Assembly (NCBI RefSeq): GCF_004362825.1
Contig: NZ_SNXZ01000003.1
Location: 1-64,000, forward strand
Reading direction: 5' to 3'
DNA length: 64,000 nt
From: Labedaea rhizosphaerae
GTDB taxonomy: Bacteria; Actinomycetota; Actinomycetes; Mycobacteriales; Pseudonocardiaceae
Every line of letters begins with the position of its first letter. Within the stretch, counting starts at the first letter, position 1. The translations under genes and the position numbers were made by a program. Positions 17,346 to 26,139 of this stretch are shown piece by piece. The notes below the pieces were generated by a model. That model was not told the origin of the DNA. It worked only from the letters and a program-made list of their open reading frames with translations, and searched no databases.

Positions 17346-18653
17346 GTGAGAGCGCTGAACGGGATCGACGCCGCCGCCGTGGCCCGGATCGCCGACGAAC
17401 GCCTGGACTGGCGGTTCAAGGCGGTCCCGGACCGCCTGTTCGGCACGACGATCGGTGACGCCGTGCATGGCGGCCTCGGCCTGGTCCGCGACGGCTTCCT
17501 CGGCCCGGTGCTCACCATCGACGACGAGGCGCTGGAACACAACCTCTCGACGATGGCGCACTGGGCCGCCGGACTCGGCGTTTCCCTTGCCCCGCACGGG
17601 AAGACGACGATGGCGCCGCAGCTGTTCGCCCGCCAGCTCGCCCACGGCGCGTGGGGCCTCACGTGCGCGAACGCCGGCCAGCTGCGGGTCTACCGCGCGT
17701 TCGGGGTGCAGCGGATCCTGCTCGCCAACCAGCTGGTCGACCCGCCCGCGTTGCACTGGCTCGCCGGGCAACTCGCCGATCCGGGCTTCGAGTTCCTGTG
17801 CTGGGTGGACTCCGTGGCCGGCGTCGGGCAGATGGCCGACGTGCTGCGCGCGGCCGGAGCGCGGCGACCGGTGGACGTACTGGTCGAGCTGGGTGGCGAC
17901 GGCGGGCGCACCGGCACGCGCAGCCTCGACGAGGCCGTCGCGGTGGCCGAGGCCGTGCACGCCACCCCGGAGCTGCGTCTCGTCGGGGTCGGCGGGTACG
18001 AGGGCGCGCTCGCCCACGACGCGTCCACCGCCGATCTGTCCATAGTGGACGCCTACTTGGTCGGCATCCGCGAACTGACCATCGACCTGGCCGACCGCGA
18101 ACTGCTCGCCGACGCGCCCGAGGTGATCGTCACGGTCGGCGGCAGCGCCTACTTCGACCAGGTCGCGGCCGCGCTGACCGCGCTGTGGCCGGACGGGCTG
18201 ACCGTGCGGCCGGTGTTGCGCAGCGGCGCCTACCTCACCCACGACGACGGCTTCTACCGCGACGTCTCCCCGCTCGGCGCGCACCCGCGCATCACGGGCA
18301 CGCCGCCGTTGAAGCTGGCGTTCACCATCTGGGCCCAGGTCACGTCCCGGCCCGAGCCCGGCCTCGCCTTGCTCACCATGGGCAAACGGGACGCCTCGTT
18401 CGACGAGGGCATGCCCGTGCCCCGGCGCATCCGCACAGCGACCGGTACGGCCGAGCTGACCGGCTGCCGGGTCACGAAGCTCAACGACCAGCACGCGTTC
18501 CTCGAACTCGCTCCCGGCGCGGCGGTGGCCGTCGGCGACTGGATCGGGCTCGGGCTCTCGCACCCGTGCACGGTGTTCGACAAGTGGTCGCTCATCCCGC
18601 TGGTGGCGGCCGACGGTGAGACCGTGGTCGACCTGATCCGCACCTACTTCTGA
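17346..18653 (+). CDS. fold-type III PLP enzyme, predicted D-glucosaminate/D-amino-acid dehydratase
   Basis: A 435-residue member of the alanine-racemase-fold group that includes D-serine dehydratase, D-threonine aldolase and D-glucosaminate dehydratase. The PLP lysine is Lys86 in LAPHGKTTMAPQLF, and a C-terminal metal site like that of eukaryotic-type D-serine dehydratase is suggested by His406-x-Cys408 (LSHPCTVFDKW). The reaction would be elimination plus deamination of a D-amino acid. With a deacylase, KDG-type kinase, RidA and GntP permease alongside, D-glucosaminate to KDG is the most economical substrate pair (inference). The start is the GTG at 17346; nothing further upstream resembles the family. 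Confidence 0.75.
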   Translation: MRALNGIDAAAVARIADERLDWRFKAVPDRLFGTTIGDAVHGGLGLVRDGFLGPVLTIDDEALEHNLSTMAHWAAGLGVSLAPHGKTTMAPQLFARQLAHGAWGLTCANAGQLRVYRAFGVQRILLANQLVDPPALHWLAGQLADPGFEFLCWVDSVAGVGQMADVLRAAGARRPVDVLVELGGDGGRTGTRSLDEAVAVAEAVHATPELRLVGVGGYEGALAHDASTADLSIVDAYLVGIRELTIDLADRELLADAPEVIVTVGGSAYFDQVAAALTALWPDGLTVRPVLRSGAYLTHDDGFYRDVSPLGAHPRITGTPPLKLAFTIWAQVTSRPEPGLALLTMGKRDASFDEGMPVPRRIRTATGTAELTGCRVTKLNDQHAFLELAPGAAVAVGDWIGLGLSHPCTVFDKWSLIPLVAADGETVVDLIRTYF

Positions 18654-18666
18654 GGGGAGTCCAGGG

Positions 18667-20250
18667 GTGGACATAGTGGTGCGGGGTGCACTCGTCGTCG
18701 ACGGCACCGGCGGTCCCGGCCGGCACGCCGACGTCGGCATCGCCGGCGGCAAGATCGCCGAGATCGGCGAGCGGCTGACCGGCACCCGCCTCATCGACGC
18801 CGCCGGGTTGGTGCTCGCTCCCGGTTTCATCGACATGCACGCCCACTCCGACCTGCGGATCCTCGTCGAACCGGACCACACGGCCAAGGTGGCCCAGGGT
18901 GTGACGACCGAGGTGCTCGGGCAGGACGGTCTGTCCTACGCCCCGGTCGACGACGCCACGCTGGCCGCGCTGCGCGAGCAACTGGCCGGCTGGAACGGCG
19001 ACCCGGCCGGGTTCGACTGGAACTGGCGCAGCGTCGGGGAATACCTCGACCGGCTCGACCGGGGCATCGCCTGCAACGCCGCATACCTGGTGCCACAAGG
19101 CACGATCCGGATGCTCGCGGTCGGCTGGGCCGACCGCCCGGCCACCGAGGCCGAGCTGGACCACATGCGCGACCTGGTCGCCACCGGCATGCGCGAGGGC
19201 GCCGTGGGCCTGTCGTCCGGGCTCACCTACACGCCGGGGATGTACGCCGAGACCAGCGAGCTGACCGCGTTGTGCCGGGTGGTCGCCGAGCACGGCGGCT
19301 ACTACAGCCCGCACCACCGCAGCTACGGCGCGGGCGCGCTCGAGGCCTACGACGAGATGGTCGGGGTGTCGACCGAGTCGGGCTGCCCCTTGCACCTGGC
19401 GCACGCCACCATGAACTTCCCGTGCAACGAAGGCAAAGCAGGTGACCTGCTCGCGTTGCTGGACAAGGCGATCGCGCGGGGTGCCGACATCACGCTGGAC
19501 ACCTACCCGTACCTGCCGGGCGCGACGTCGCTCTCGGCTCTGCTGCCCAGCTGGGCGAGCGAGGGCGGGCTCGACGCGACGCTCACCCGGCTGTCCGATC
19601 CGGACACCCGCGAGCGCATCCGTGTGGACCTGGAGGAACGCGGCAGCGACGGGTGCCACGGCGTGCCGGTCGACTGGTCGACGATCGAGATCAACGGCGT
19701 GCGCCGCGCCGAACACGACCACCTCGTGGGCAAGAGCATCGCGGAATCCGCGGCGGCCCAAGGTGTTCCGCCCGCGCGGCTGTACTTCGACACGCTCGTG
19801 GCCGAGCGGCTCGGCGCGTCGTGCCTGATGCACATCGGCCACGAGGACAACGTGCGCGCGATCATGCGGCACCCGGCGCACACCGGGGGCAGCGACGGCC
19901 TGCTGGTCGGCGAACGCCCGCACCCCCGCGCCTGGGGGACGTTCCCGCGCTACCTCGGGCACTACGTGCGCGACGAGCACGTGCTCGGCCTGGAGGAATG
20001 CGTGGCCCACTTGACCGGTCGCCCGGCCGCGCGGCTCAAGCTCGCCGACCGCGGCCTGGTCCGCACCGGCTACGCGGCCGACCTAGTGCTGTTCGACCCG
20101 GCGACCGTGGCCGACAAGGCGACGTACGACAACCCGCGCCAGGTACCGGCCGGGATCCCGTACGTCCTGGTCAACGGCGTCCCCGTGATCGACGACGGCA
20201 GACACACCGGCGCCTTGGCCGGCCATTCGATCAGAAGTCGGGAGAACTGA
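18667..20250 (+). CDS. N-acyl-D-amino-acid deacylase (amidohydrolase superfamily)
   Basis: A 527-residue D-aminoacylase-type metalloenzyme that removes an acyl group from N-acyl-D-amino acids. Seen: the metal-binding PGFIDMHAHSD (His58, His60), later His residues in YYSPHHRSYGAG and CPLHLAHATMN, and the closing AADLVLFDPATVAD. The position that is a metal-bridging cysteine in characterised D-aminoacylases (GNCG) is aspartate here (Asp87 in GQDGLSYAP), which hints at a distinct subgroup. N-acetyl-D-glucosaminate is formally an N-acyl-D-amino acid, so this may be its deacetylase. GTG start; stop overlaps the permease ATG by one base. Confidence 0.8.
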   Translation: MDIVVRGALVVDGTGGPGRHADVGIAGGKIAEIGERLTGTRLIDAAGLVLAPGFIDMHAHSDLRILVEPDHTAKVAQGVTTEVLGQDGLSYAPVDDATLAALREQLAGWNGDPAGFDWNWRSVGEYLDRLDRGIACNAAYLVPQGTIRMLAVGWADRPATEAELDHMRDLVATGMREGAVGLSSGLTYTPGMYAETSELTALCRVVAEHGGYYSPHHRSYGAGALEAYDEMVGVSTESGCPLHLAHATMNFPCNEGKAGDLLALLDKAIARGADITLDTYPYLPGATSLSALLPSWASEGGLDATLTRLSDPDTRERIRVDLEERGSDGCHGVPVDWSTIEINGVRRAEHDHLVGKSIAESAAAQGVPPARLYFDTLVAERLGASCLMHIGHEDNVRAIMRHPAHTGGSDGLLVGERPHPRAWGTFPRYLGHYVRDEHVLGLEECVAHLTGRPAARLKLADRGLVRTGYAADLVLFDPATVADKATYDNPRQVPAGIPYVLVNGVPVIDDGRHTGALAGHSIRSREN

Positions 20251-21716
20251 TGCACTGGTTGCAACACGAGACCGGCGGGCTGCTCCTGCTGGCCGTCATC
20301 GGCATCGCCTTACTGCTCACCATGATCATCAAGTTCAAGGTCGAACCGTTCATCGCCCTGCTGATCGTCGGGCTCGCCACCGCCCTGGTCGCCGGCATCC
20401 CGGTCGAGAAGCTCGTCGGCTCGGCGCAGAAGTCGTCCGGGTCGATCCTGGAATCCGGCTTCGGCAACATCCTCGGGCACATCACCGCGATCATCGGACT
20501 GGGCACGCTGCTCGGCGCGATGCTGGAACGCTCCGGCGGCGCGCAAGTGCTCACCAGTGCCCTGTTGCGGGCGTTCGGCGAGGGCCGCGCGCCGCTGGCG
20601 ATGGGGCTGTCCGGGCTGATCTTCGGCATCCCGGTGTTCTTCGACATCGGCATCTTCGTGCTGGCGCCGCTGGTCTACGTGGCGGCGAAGCAGGGTGGCC
20701 GGTCGATCCTGTTGTACTGCCTGCCGCTGATCGCCGGGCTGTCGGTGACCCATGCGTTCCTGCCGCCCCACCCGGGTCCGGTCGCCGCGGCCGGCCTGCT
20801 GCACCTGGAACTGGGCTGGCTGATCCTGATCGGTGCCGCGTGCGCGATCCCGGCCTGGTTCGTCGGTGGCGTGCTGTACTCGTCGTTCATCGGCAAGCGG
20901 ATCTTCCGCCCGGTGCCGGAGGAGATGCTGGTCGCGGCACACAGCGGCGGTTCCGGCGGCAGTGGCGGTTCCGGCGGCAGCGGCGGTGCCGGTGGCGGGG
21001 TCACCGAGGAAGGCGACGAAAGCGAAGCGGACGAGGGGCCGGAGCCGCCGAGCCTCGCCGAGGTGGCGCTGATCATCGCGGTGCCGCTGGTGCTGATCCT
21101 GCTCGGCACGTTCGGCAGCATCTGGCTGCCCGACGGTTCGGTCGCGGCCGGGATCGCCATCTTCGTCGGCACGCCCGCGGTCGCGCTGACCCTCGCCGTG
21201 CTGCTGGCGTTCTGGCGCCTGGGCTACCGGCGTGGGATGACCCGAACGGACGTGTCGGCGCTGGCCAACGCGTCGTTGCGGCCGGTCGCGATGATCCTGC
21301 TGGTGGTCGGGGCGGGCGGGTTCTATGGCGCCGTGCTGTCGGCGACCGGGATCGGCACCGCGGTCGCGGACACGTTGCGGGGCGCCGGTTTGCCGGTGAT
21401 CCTGCTGTCCTATGTGATCAGTTGCGGGATGCGGATCGCGCAGGGCTCGGCGACGGTCGCCATCGTCACCACGGCTGGCATCGTCGCGCCGACGGTGGCG
21501 ACGCTGGGCTACAGCCAGCCGCAGCTCGCGCTCGTGGTCGCCGCGATCTGCGCCGGGTCGATCATCGCCTCGCACGTCAACGACGGCGGGTTCTGGATCG
21601 TCTCGCGCTACTTCGGCCTGTCGGTGGCGGACACGCTGCGCACGTGGACGGTGCTGGAGACGATCTTGTCCGTGGTCGGCTTCGGCATGGCCGCCCTGCT
21701 GTCCGTGTTCATCTGA
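20250..21716 (+). CDS. GntP-family gluconate-type permease
   Basis: An integral membrane symporter of 488 residues with about 12 hydrophobic segments and GntP-family features (IIGLGTLLGAMLERSGGAQ, GIPVFFDIGIFVLAPL, LPPHPGPVAAAGLL, ASHVNDGGFWI). Family members import gluconate and related sugar acids with protons. In this operon an N-acetylated or free aminosugar acid is a plausible cargo. The ATG at 20250 has GGAG seven bases upstream. Odd: between two helices, residues 232-250 are a run of (Ser-Gly-Gly) repeats followed by an acidic stretch to about 266, an unusual flexible insert for this family. Confidence 0.85.
   Translation: MHWLQHETGGLLLLAVIGIALLLTMIIKFKVEPFIALLIVGLATALVAGIPVEKLVGSAQKSSGSILESGFGNILGHITAIIGLGTLLGAMLERSGGAQVLTSALLRAFGEGRAPLAMGLSGLIFGIPVFFDIGIFVLAPLVYVAAKQGGRSILLYCLPLIAGLSVTHAFLPPHPGPVAAAGLLHLELGWLILIGAACAIPAWFVGGVLYSSFIGKRIFRPVPEEMLVAAHSGGSGGSGGSGGSGGAGGGVTEEGDESEADEGPEPPSLAEVALIIAVPLVLILLGTFGSIWLPDGSVAAGIAIFVGTPAVALTLAVLLAFWRLGYRRGMTRTDVSALANASLRPVAMILLVVGAGGFYGAVLSATGIGTAVADTLRGAGLPVILLSYVISCGMRIAQGSATVAIVTTAGIVAPTVATLGYSQPQLALVVAAICAGSIIASHVNDGGFWIVSRYFGLSVADTLRTWTVLETILSVVGFGMAALLSVFI
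20943..20999 (+). repeat. short tandem repeat encoding a Gly-Ser linker inside the permease
   Basis: A run of about nine-base units of the type GGCGGTTCC/GGCAGTGGC encodes (SGG)n in the cytosolic loop of the GntP permease. Such a tract can change length by slippage without a frameshift. Confidence 0.6.
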
Positions 21717-21725
21717 GGAGGGCAC

Positions 21726-22829
21726 ATGCGCATCAACCGCAGGCGCTTCTTCGGCGTGGTGGGTGGAACTGCCGCTACGGTGGGCCTGATGTCCGCAGGT
21801 ACCGCACACGCCCGGCCCAGGTCCGGCTCGTTGGCCTACGTCGGCAGCTACGCGCCAGGCGACGGCCTGGACGTCGCCAAGGTGCACAACGGGTTGAGCT
21901 TGCGGTCCGCCGTGGCGGGCGACGCGAACGCGTCCTGGCTCGCGTACTCCCCCGACGGCCGCTTCCTCTACAGCACCAACGAAACCGACGACGGCTCGGT
22001 CACCGCACTCGACCTCGCCGACCCGGCGAACCCGGTGGTGCTGAACAGCCAGAGCTCCGGCGGCGACGTGCCGACGCACCTGAGCGTGCACCCGAGCGGG
22101 CGGTTCCTGTTCGTCGCGAACTACGGCAGCGGGTCGGTCGCGGTGCTGCCCATCGGCGGCGACGGCACGCTCGGCGCCTGCACCGACCTCGTGCAGCACC
22201 AGCCGGGTTCGCGACCGCCGAACGCGCACCAGGTCGTCACCGACCCCAGCGGGAACTGGGTGATCTCGGTCGACCTCGGCGCCGACTCGGTCTACGTCTA
22301 CGAGTTCGACACGAGCTCGGGCAAGCTCACCGAGCACCAGCACCTCGTGCTGCCCGACGGCGCCGGGCCCAGGCACCTCGCGTTCCACCCGGGCGGCCGG
22401 ATCGCCTACATCGTGCAGGAACTGCGCTCAGAGGTGACAGTTGCCGGGTGGGACCGCGAAACAGGCACGTTGACCCCGGGGCAAGTGGTGGCGACCGTCG
22501 GCGCGGACGCGCCCGCGGTGAACTACCCGGGCGAAGTCCAGGTCGCGGCGGACGGACGGTTCGTGTACGTGTCCAACCGCGGCGAGAACAGCATCGCGAC
22601 GTTCGCGGCGAGCGCGGGCGGCGCCACGTTGACGTTGCTCGGCCACACGCCGACCGGCGGCGACTGGCCCCGGCACTTCACGCTGGACGCCACCGAGCGG
22701 TGGATCTACGTGTCGAACCAGCGTTCCGGCACGGTCACGTGGCTGCCGCTGGACAAGACAACCGGCACGGTCGGTCCGCCGGCGAACTCACTCGCCGTCC
22801 CGGCGGCCGCGATGGTGCTGCTGCGCTGA
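21726..22829 (+). CDS. Tat-exported lactonase (6-phosphogluconolactonase/cycloisomerase-2 family, YbhE-like)
   Basis: A seven-bladed beta-propeller lactonase of 367 residues. The N-terminus is a twin-arginine signal (INRRRFFGVVGG, hydrophobic stretch, then AHA cleavage near residue 30), so the enzyme acts outside the membrane. Blade motifs include YSPDGRFLYSTNE, SVHPSGRFLFVANYGSGSV and GPRHLAFHPGGRIAYI. An exported lactonase cannot serve the cytosolic pentose phosphate route; hydrolysis of an extracellular aldonolactone, such as one from C1-oxidised chitin, would supply the sugar acid for the neighbouring permease (inference). Confidence 0.82.
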   Translation: MRINRRRFFGVVGGTAATVGLMSAGTAHARPRSGSLAYVGSYAPGDGLDVAKVHNGLSLRSAVAGDANASWLAYSPDGRFLYSTNETDDGSVTALDLADPANPVVLNSQSSGGDVPTHLSVHPSGRFLFVANYGSGSVAVLPIGGDGTLGACTDLVQHQPGSRPPNAHQVVTDPSGNWVISVDLGADSVYVYEFDTSSGKLTEHQHLVLPDGAGPRHLAFHPGGRIAYIVQELRSEVTVAGWDRETGTLTPGQVVATVGADAPAVNYPGEVQVAADGRFVYVSNRGENSIATFAASAGGATLTLLGHTPTGGDWPRHFTLDATERWIYVSNQRSGTVTWLPLDKTTGTVGPPANSLAVPAAAMVLLR

Positions 22830-22845
22830 GGTTTGGAGGCTGCCG

Positions 22846-23769
22846 ATGACGATCACCACCCGCACGGCGACCCTGCACGGGCGACGGGTGACGTTCCGGC
22901 AGTACGACCCGGCGGCGCCGACCACGGCGGAACCGCTGGTGCTGCTGCACGGCATCGCGGGCAGCGGGGACACGTGGCTCCCGCTGCTGGCGGCGCTGGA
23001 CCAGCGCGGGTTCGACCGGACCGTGTACGTGCCCGACCTCGCGGGCCACGGCGGTTCCGAGCCACCCGCGGGCGACTTCTCGATCGGCGGGTACGCGTGC
23101 GCGGTGCGCGACCTGCTCGCGTTGCTGCGGCCCGAGCACGGCCACGACCGCATCACCATCGGCGGTCACTCGCTCGGCGGCGGCATCGCCATGCAGTTCG
23201 CGTACCAGTTCCCCGACCTGACCGGGCGGCTGGTGCTGGTGGACAGCGGCGGGCTGGGCACCGAGGTGGCGCCGATGATCCGCGCGGCCGCGCTGCCGGG
23301 TGCGGTGCCGTTCCTCGCGGTGGCGCTGAACAAGGTGACCATGCCCCTGGCCCGCGCCGTGCTTGGCCTGTTCCCCAAGTGGTCGACCGAGACCCGTGAG
23401 CTGGGCCGGCACGCGGCGTCCCTGGCCGACCCGGACCGGCGGTTCGCGTTCGTGCACACCGTGCGGGCGAGCATCGGGTTGCGCGGGCAGCGGGCGAGCG
23501 CGCTCGACCGGCTCTACCTGGCCGAAGCCGTGCCGACTTTGATCGTGTGGGGCGCGGACGACCCGATCATCCCGGTGTCACACGGCAAGCGGTCGGCCGA
23601 ACTGATGCCCGGCAGCCGGCTGGAGATCGTCGAGGGTGCCGGTCACTTCCCGCACGCGGTGCGTCCGGACCTGGTGGCCGACCTGCTCGTCGAGTTCCTC
23701 GCCGCGACGGCACCGGCCACGATCGACCAGGACGACGTGATCGAACTGCTGCGTGCTCAGGACCAGTAG
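22846..23769 (+). CDS. alpha/beta-hydrolase
   Basis: A 307-residue alpha/beta-hydrolase: oxyanion-hole motif [13 protein letters not shown], nucleophile elbow [17 protein letters not shown] (Ser), an acidic residue in [12 protein letters not shown] and the catalytic His in [11 protein letters not shown]. Substrate unknown. It lies 17 bases after the lactonase with a GAGG-containing leader and so may belong to the same operon. Its last 13 bases overlap the convergent DUF4190 gene. Confidence 0.82.
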   Translation: MTITTRTATLHGRRVTFRQYDPAAPTTAEPLVLLHGIAGSGDTWLPLLAALDQRGFDRTVYVPDLAGHGGSEPPAGDFSIGGYACAVRDLLALLRPEHGHDRITIGGHSLGGGIAMQFAYQFPDLTGRLVLVDSGGLGTEVAPMIRAAALPGAVPFLAVALNKVTMPLARAVLGLFPKWSTETRELGRHAASLADPDRRFAFVHTVRASIGLRGQRASALDRLYLAEAVPTLIVWGADDPIIPVSHGKRSAELMPGSRLEIVEGAGHFPHAVRPDLVADLLVEFLAATAPATIDQDDVIELLRAQDQ

Positions 23770-24119
23770 ACGACGCCCACGGCGATGATGCGGACCAGGA
23801 AGATCGCGCACCACACGATCCCGAGCACGAGGCCGGCGATGGCCATGCCGTCGCCCTTCTCGCCGCGCTGCGCGATCTGGCTGCGGCCCAGGAACCCGAA
23901 GATGATCGCCAGGATGGCGGTGACCAGGAAGAACCCGAGGATGCCGAGCACCAGCGCCGCGACGGCCATGCCGTTGGTCTTCTGCTGGGAGTAACCCTGC
24001 GGGTAGGCATACGCGGGTGGCATCTGGTAGCCCGGCGGTGGGGTCTGCTGGAAACCCGGCGGCGGGGTCTGCGGCGGCTGGGCGCCCTGCTGGTTCTGCC
24101 AGTCCTGCGGGTTGGTCAC
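23757..24119 (-). CDS. DUF4190-containing small membrane protein
   Basis: A 120-residue protein with a cytosolic Pro/Gln/Tyr-rich head ([18 protein letters not shown]) followed by two transmembrane helices (about residues 50-72 and 90-115) in the DUF4190 arrangement ([16 protein letters not shown] and [15 protein letters not shown]). Function unknown; such proteins are common in actinobacterial envelopes. The GTG at 24119 is chosen from the start of the family-like region. It is divergent from recQ with 90 bases between. Confidence 0.75.
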   Translation of the reverse strand: MTNPQDWQNQQGAQPPQTPPPGFQQTPPPGYQMPPAYAYPQGYSQQKTNGMAVAALVLGILGFFLVTAILAIIFGFLGRSQIAQRGEKGDGMAIAGLVLGIVWCAIFLVRIIAVGVVYWS

Positions 24120-24209
24120 CGTGCCGTCACTCCCTGTCCACTGCCGCGATCCGGGCACAGCGTACGTGGTGAACAGCCGCTGTCGGGGGGTGCTCCTAGA
24201 ATCGCCGCC

Positions 24210-26054
24210 ATGTCCGCACCCGAGGTCGATGCCCTGACTGCCGAGTCCCCCACGCTGCGCGTGTTGCGTGGGACGTTCGGCTACGAGGCGTTCCGCGGTG
24301 CGCAGCAGGAGATCGTCGAGCACGTCGTGGGCGGCGGCGACGCACTGGTGCTGATGCCCACCGGCGGCGGCAAGTCGTTGTGCTACCAGGTGCCTTCGCT
24401 GGTCCGCGACGGCACCGGCGTGGTGATCTCGCCGCTGATCGCGTTGATGCAGGACCAGGTCGACGCCCTCACCGAGCTCGGCGTCAAGGCCGGTTTCCTG
24501 AACTCGACGCAGGACCCGACGCAGCGCCGTGACGTGGAGCGGGCCTTCCTCGCCGGCGAGCTCGATCTGTTGTACCTCGCGCCCGAGCGGCTGCGGGTCG
24601 AGTCGACGGTGCGGCTGCTCGAACGCGGCAAGATCGCGTTGTTCGCCATCGACGAGGCGCACTGCGTGTCGCAATGGGGCCACGACTTCCGCCCCGACTA
24701 CCTCATGCTGTCCGAACTGCACCAACGCTGGCCCGACGTGCCGAGGATCGCGCTGACCGCGACCGCCACCGCGGCGACGCGCGCCGAGATCGCCACCCGG
24801 CTCGACCTGGGCAACGCCCGGCAGTTCGTCGCGAGCTTCGACCGGCCGAACATCCAGTACCGCATCGTGCCGAAGAACAACGCGCAGAAGCAGCTGCTCG
24901 AACTGCTGCAAACCGAGCACAAGGGCGACGCGGGCATCGTCTACTGCCTGTCCCGCAACTCGGTGGAGAAGACCGCGGAGTTCTTGTCCGCCAACGGGAT
25001 CGAGGCGCTGCCGTACCACGCCGGGCTGGAGAACCGGGTGCGCGCGGCCAACCAGGCCCGCTTCCTGCGTGAGGACGGGCTGGTCGTGGTGGCGACCATC
25101 GCGTTCGGCATGGGCATCGACAAGCCGGACGTGCGGTTCGTCGCGCACCTCGACCTGCCCAAGTCGGTCGAGGGCTACTACCAGGAGACCGGTCGCGCGG
25201 GCCGCGACGGCTTGGATTCGACGGCGTGGCTGGCCTACGGGCTGCAGGACGTGGTGCAGCAGCGCCGGATGATCGACATGTCCGAGGGCGACCTCGCGCA
25301 CCGGCGCCGGTTGTCGGCGCACCTGGACGCGATGCTCGCCCTGTGCGAGACGATCGAGTGCCGTCGGGTCCAGTTGTTGAACTACTTCGGCGAGAACGCG
25401 GGACCGTGCGGCAACTGCGACACGTGCCTGAACCCGCCGGAGTCGTGGGACGGCACCGTTCCGGCGCAGAAGCTGCTGTCCACTGTGTACCGGCTGCAGC
25501 GCGAGCGTGGGCAGAAGTTCGGCACCGGGCACATCGTGGACATCCTGCTGGGCAAGGAAACCGATCGAGTCCGCCAGTTCCGCCACGACGAGCTGACCGT
25601 CTACGGCATCGGCACGGAGCTGAAGGACACCGAATGGCGTGGCGTGGTCCGGCAGTTGCTGGCCCAGGGCCTGCTCGCGGTCGAGGGCGACTACGGGACG
25701 CTGGCGCTGACCGAGACCAGCGGCGAGGTGCTCGGCAAGCGCCGTGAGGTGCGGCTGCGCAAGGAACCGGAACGCACCCGCCCGGCCCGCTCCAGCCGCA
25801 AGACCGAGCCCACCGCGGACCTGCCGGCGGAGGCAGCGGCGACGTTCGAACTGCTCCGCTCCTGGCGCGCCGCCACCGCCAAGGAACAAGGCGTCCCCGC
25901 CTACGTCATCTTCCACGATGCCACCTTGCGGGAGATCGCCACCCGCATGCCGTCCACTGTGGACGAGCTGGCGCGGGTCAACGGCGTAGGCAAGGCAAAA
26001 CTCGACCGCTACGGCGAACAAATCCTGACCACCTTGGGCGGCCCAGAAGAGTAG
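24210..26054 (+). CDS. recQ: ATP-dependent DNA helicase RecQ
   Basis: RecQ unwinds DNA 3'-5' in recombination and repair. The 614-residue product has Walker A ([10 protein letters not shown], Lys55), a DEAH box ([18 protein letters not shown]), motif VI ([10 protein letters not shown]), the RQC zinc-binding cysteines ([23 protein letters not shown]) and a C-terminal HRDC domain (about residues 540-605). The start is the ATG at 24210. It forms a single unit ending in a strong dyad. Confidence 0.93.
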   Translation: MSAPEVDALTAESPTLRVLRGTFGYEAFRGAQQEIVEHVVGGGDALVLMPTGGGKSLCYQVPSLVRDGTGVVISPLIALMQDQVDALTELGVKAGFLNSTQDPTQRRDVERAFLAGELDLLYLAPERLRVESTVRLLERGKIALFAIDEAHCVSQWGHDFRPDYLMLSELHQRWPDVPRIALTATATAATRAEIATRLDLGNARQFVASFDRPNIQYRIVPKNNAQKQLLELLQTEHKGDAGIVYCLSRNSVEKTAEFLSANGIEALPYHAGLENRVRAANQARFLREDGLVVVATIAFGMGIDKPDVRFVAHLDLPKSVEGYYQETGRAGRDGLDSTAWLAYGLQDVVQQRRMIDMSEGDLAHRRRLSAHLDAMLALCETIECRRVQLLNYFGENAGPCGNCDTCLNPPESWDGTVPAQKLLSTVYRLQRERGQKFGTGHIVDILLGKETDRVRQFRHDELTVYGIGTELKDTEWRGVVRQLLAQGLLAVEGDYGTLALTETSGEVLGKRREVRLRKEPERTRPARSSRKTEPTADLPAEAAATFELLRSWRAATAKEQGVPAYVIFHDATLREIATRMPSTVDELARVNGVGKAKLDRYGEQILTTLGGPEE

Positions 26055-26065
26055 CCCGGCGCAGT

Positions 26066-26118
26066 GCCCTGAATGTCGCATTCGAGACGTTGACCGCCCC
26101 GAATGCGACATTCAGGGC
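26066..26118. terminator. long perfect inverted repeat between convergent genes
   Basis: Arms GCCCTGAATGTCGCATTCG (26066-26084) and its exact complement CGAATGCGACATTCAGGGC (26100-26118) enclose a 15-base loop. It sits between the convergent recQ and amidohydrolase genes and would work as a bidirectional terminator in either RNA. I recall close relatives of this dyad repeated between genes in Amycolatopsis-type genomes. Confidence 0.7.
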
Positions 26119-26139
26119 CCCGGCCCACAGACCAACCCA

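Noticed and set aside
16294-22829. Plain D-serine/D-threonine utilisation operon
   Set aside because: Possible for the dehydratase alone, but it leaves the KDG-type kinase, GntP permease and exported lactonase unexplained; kept as the main alternative.
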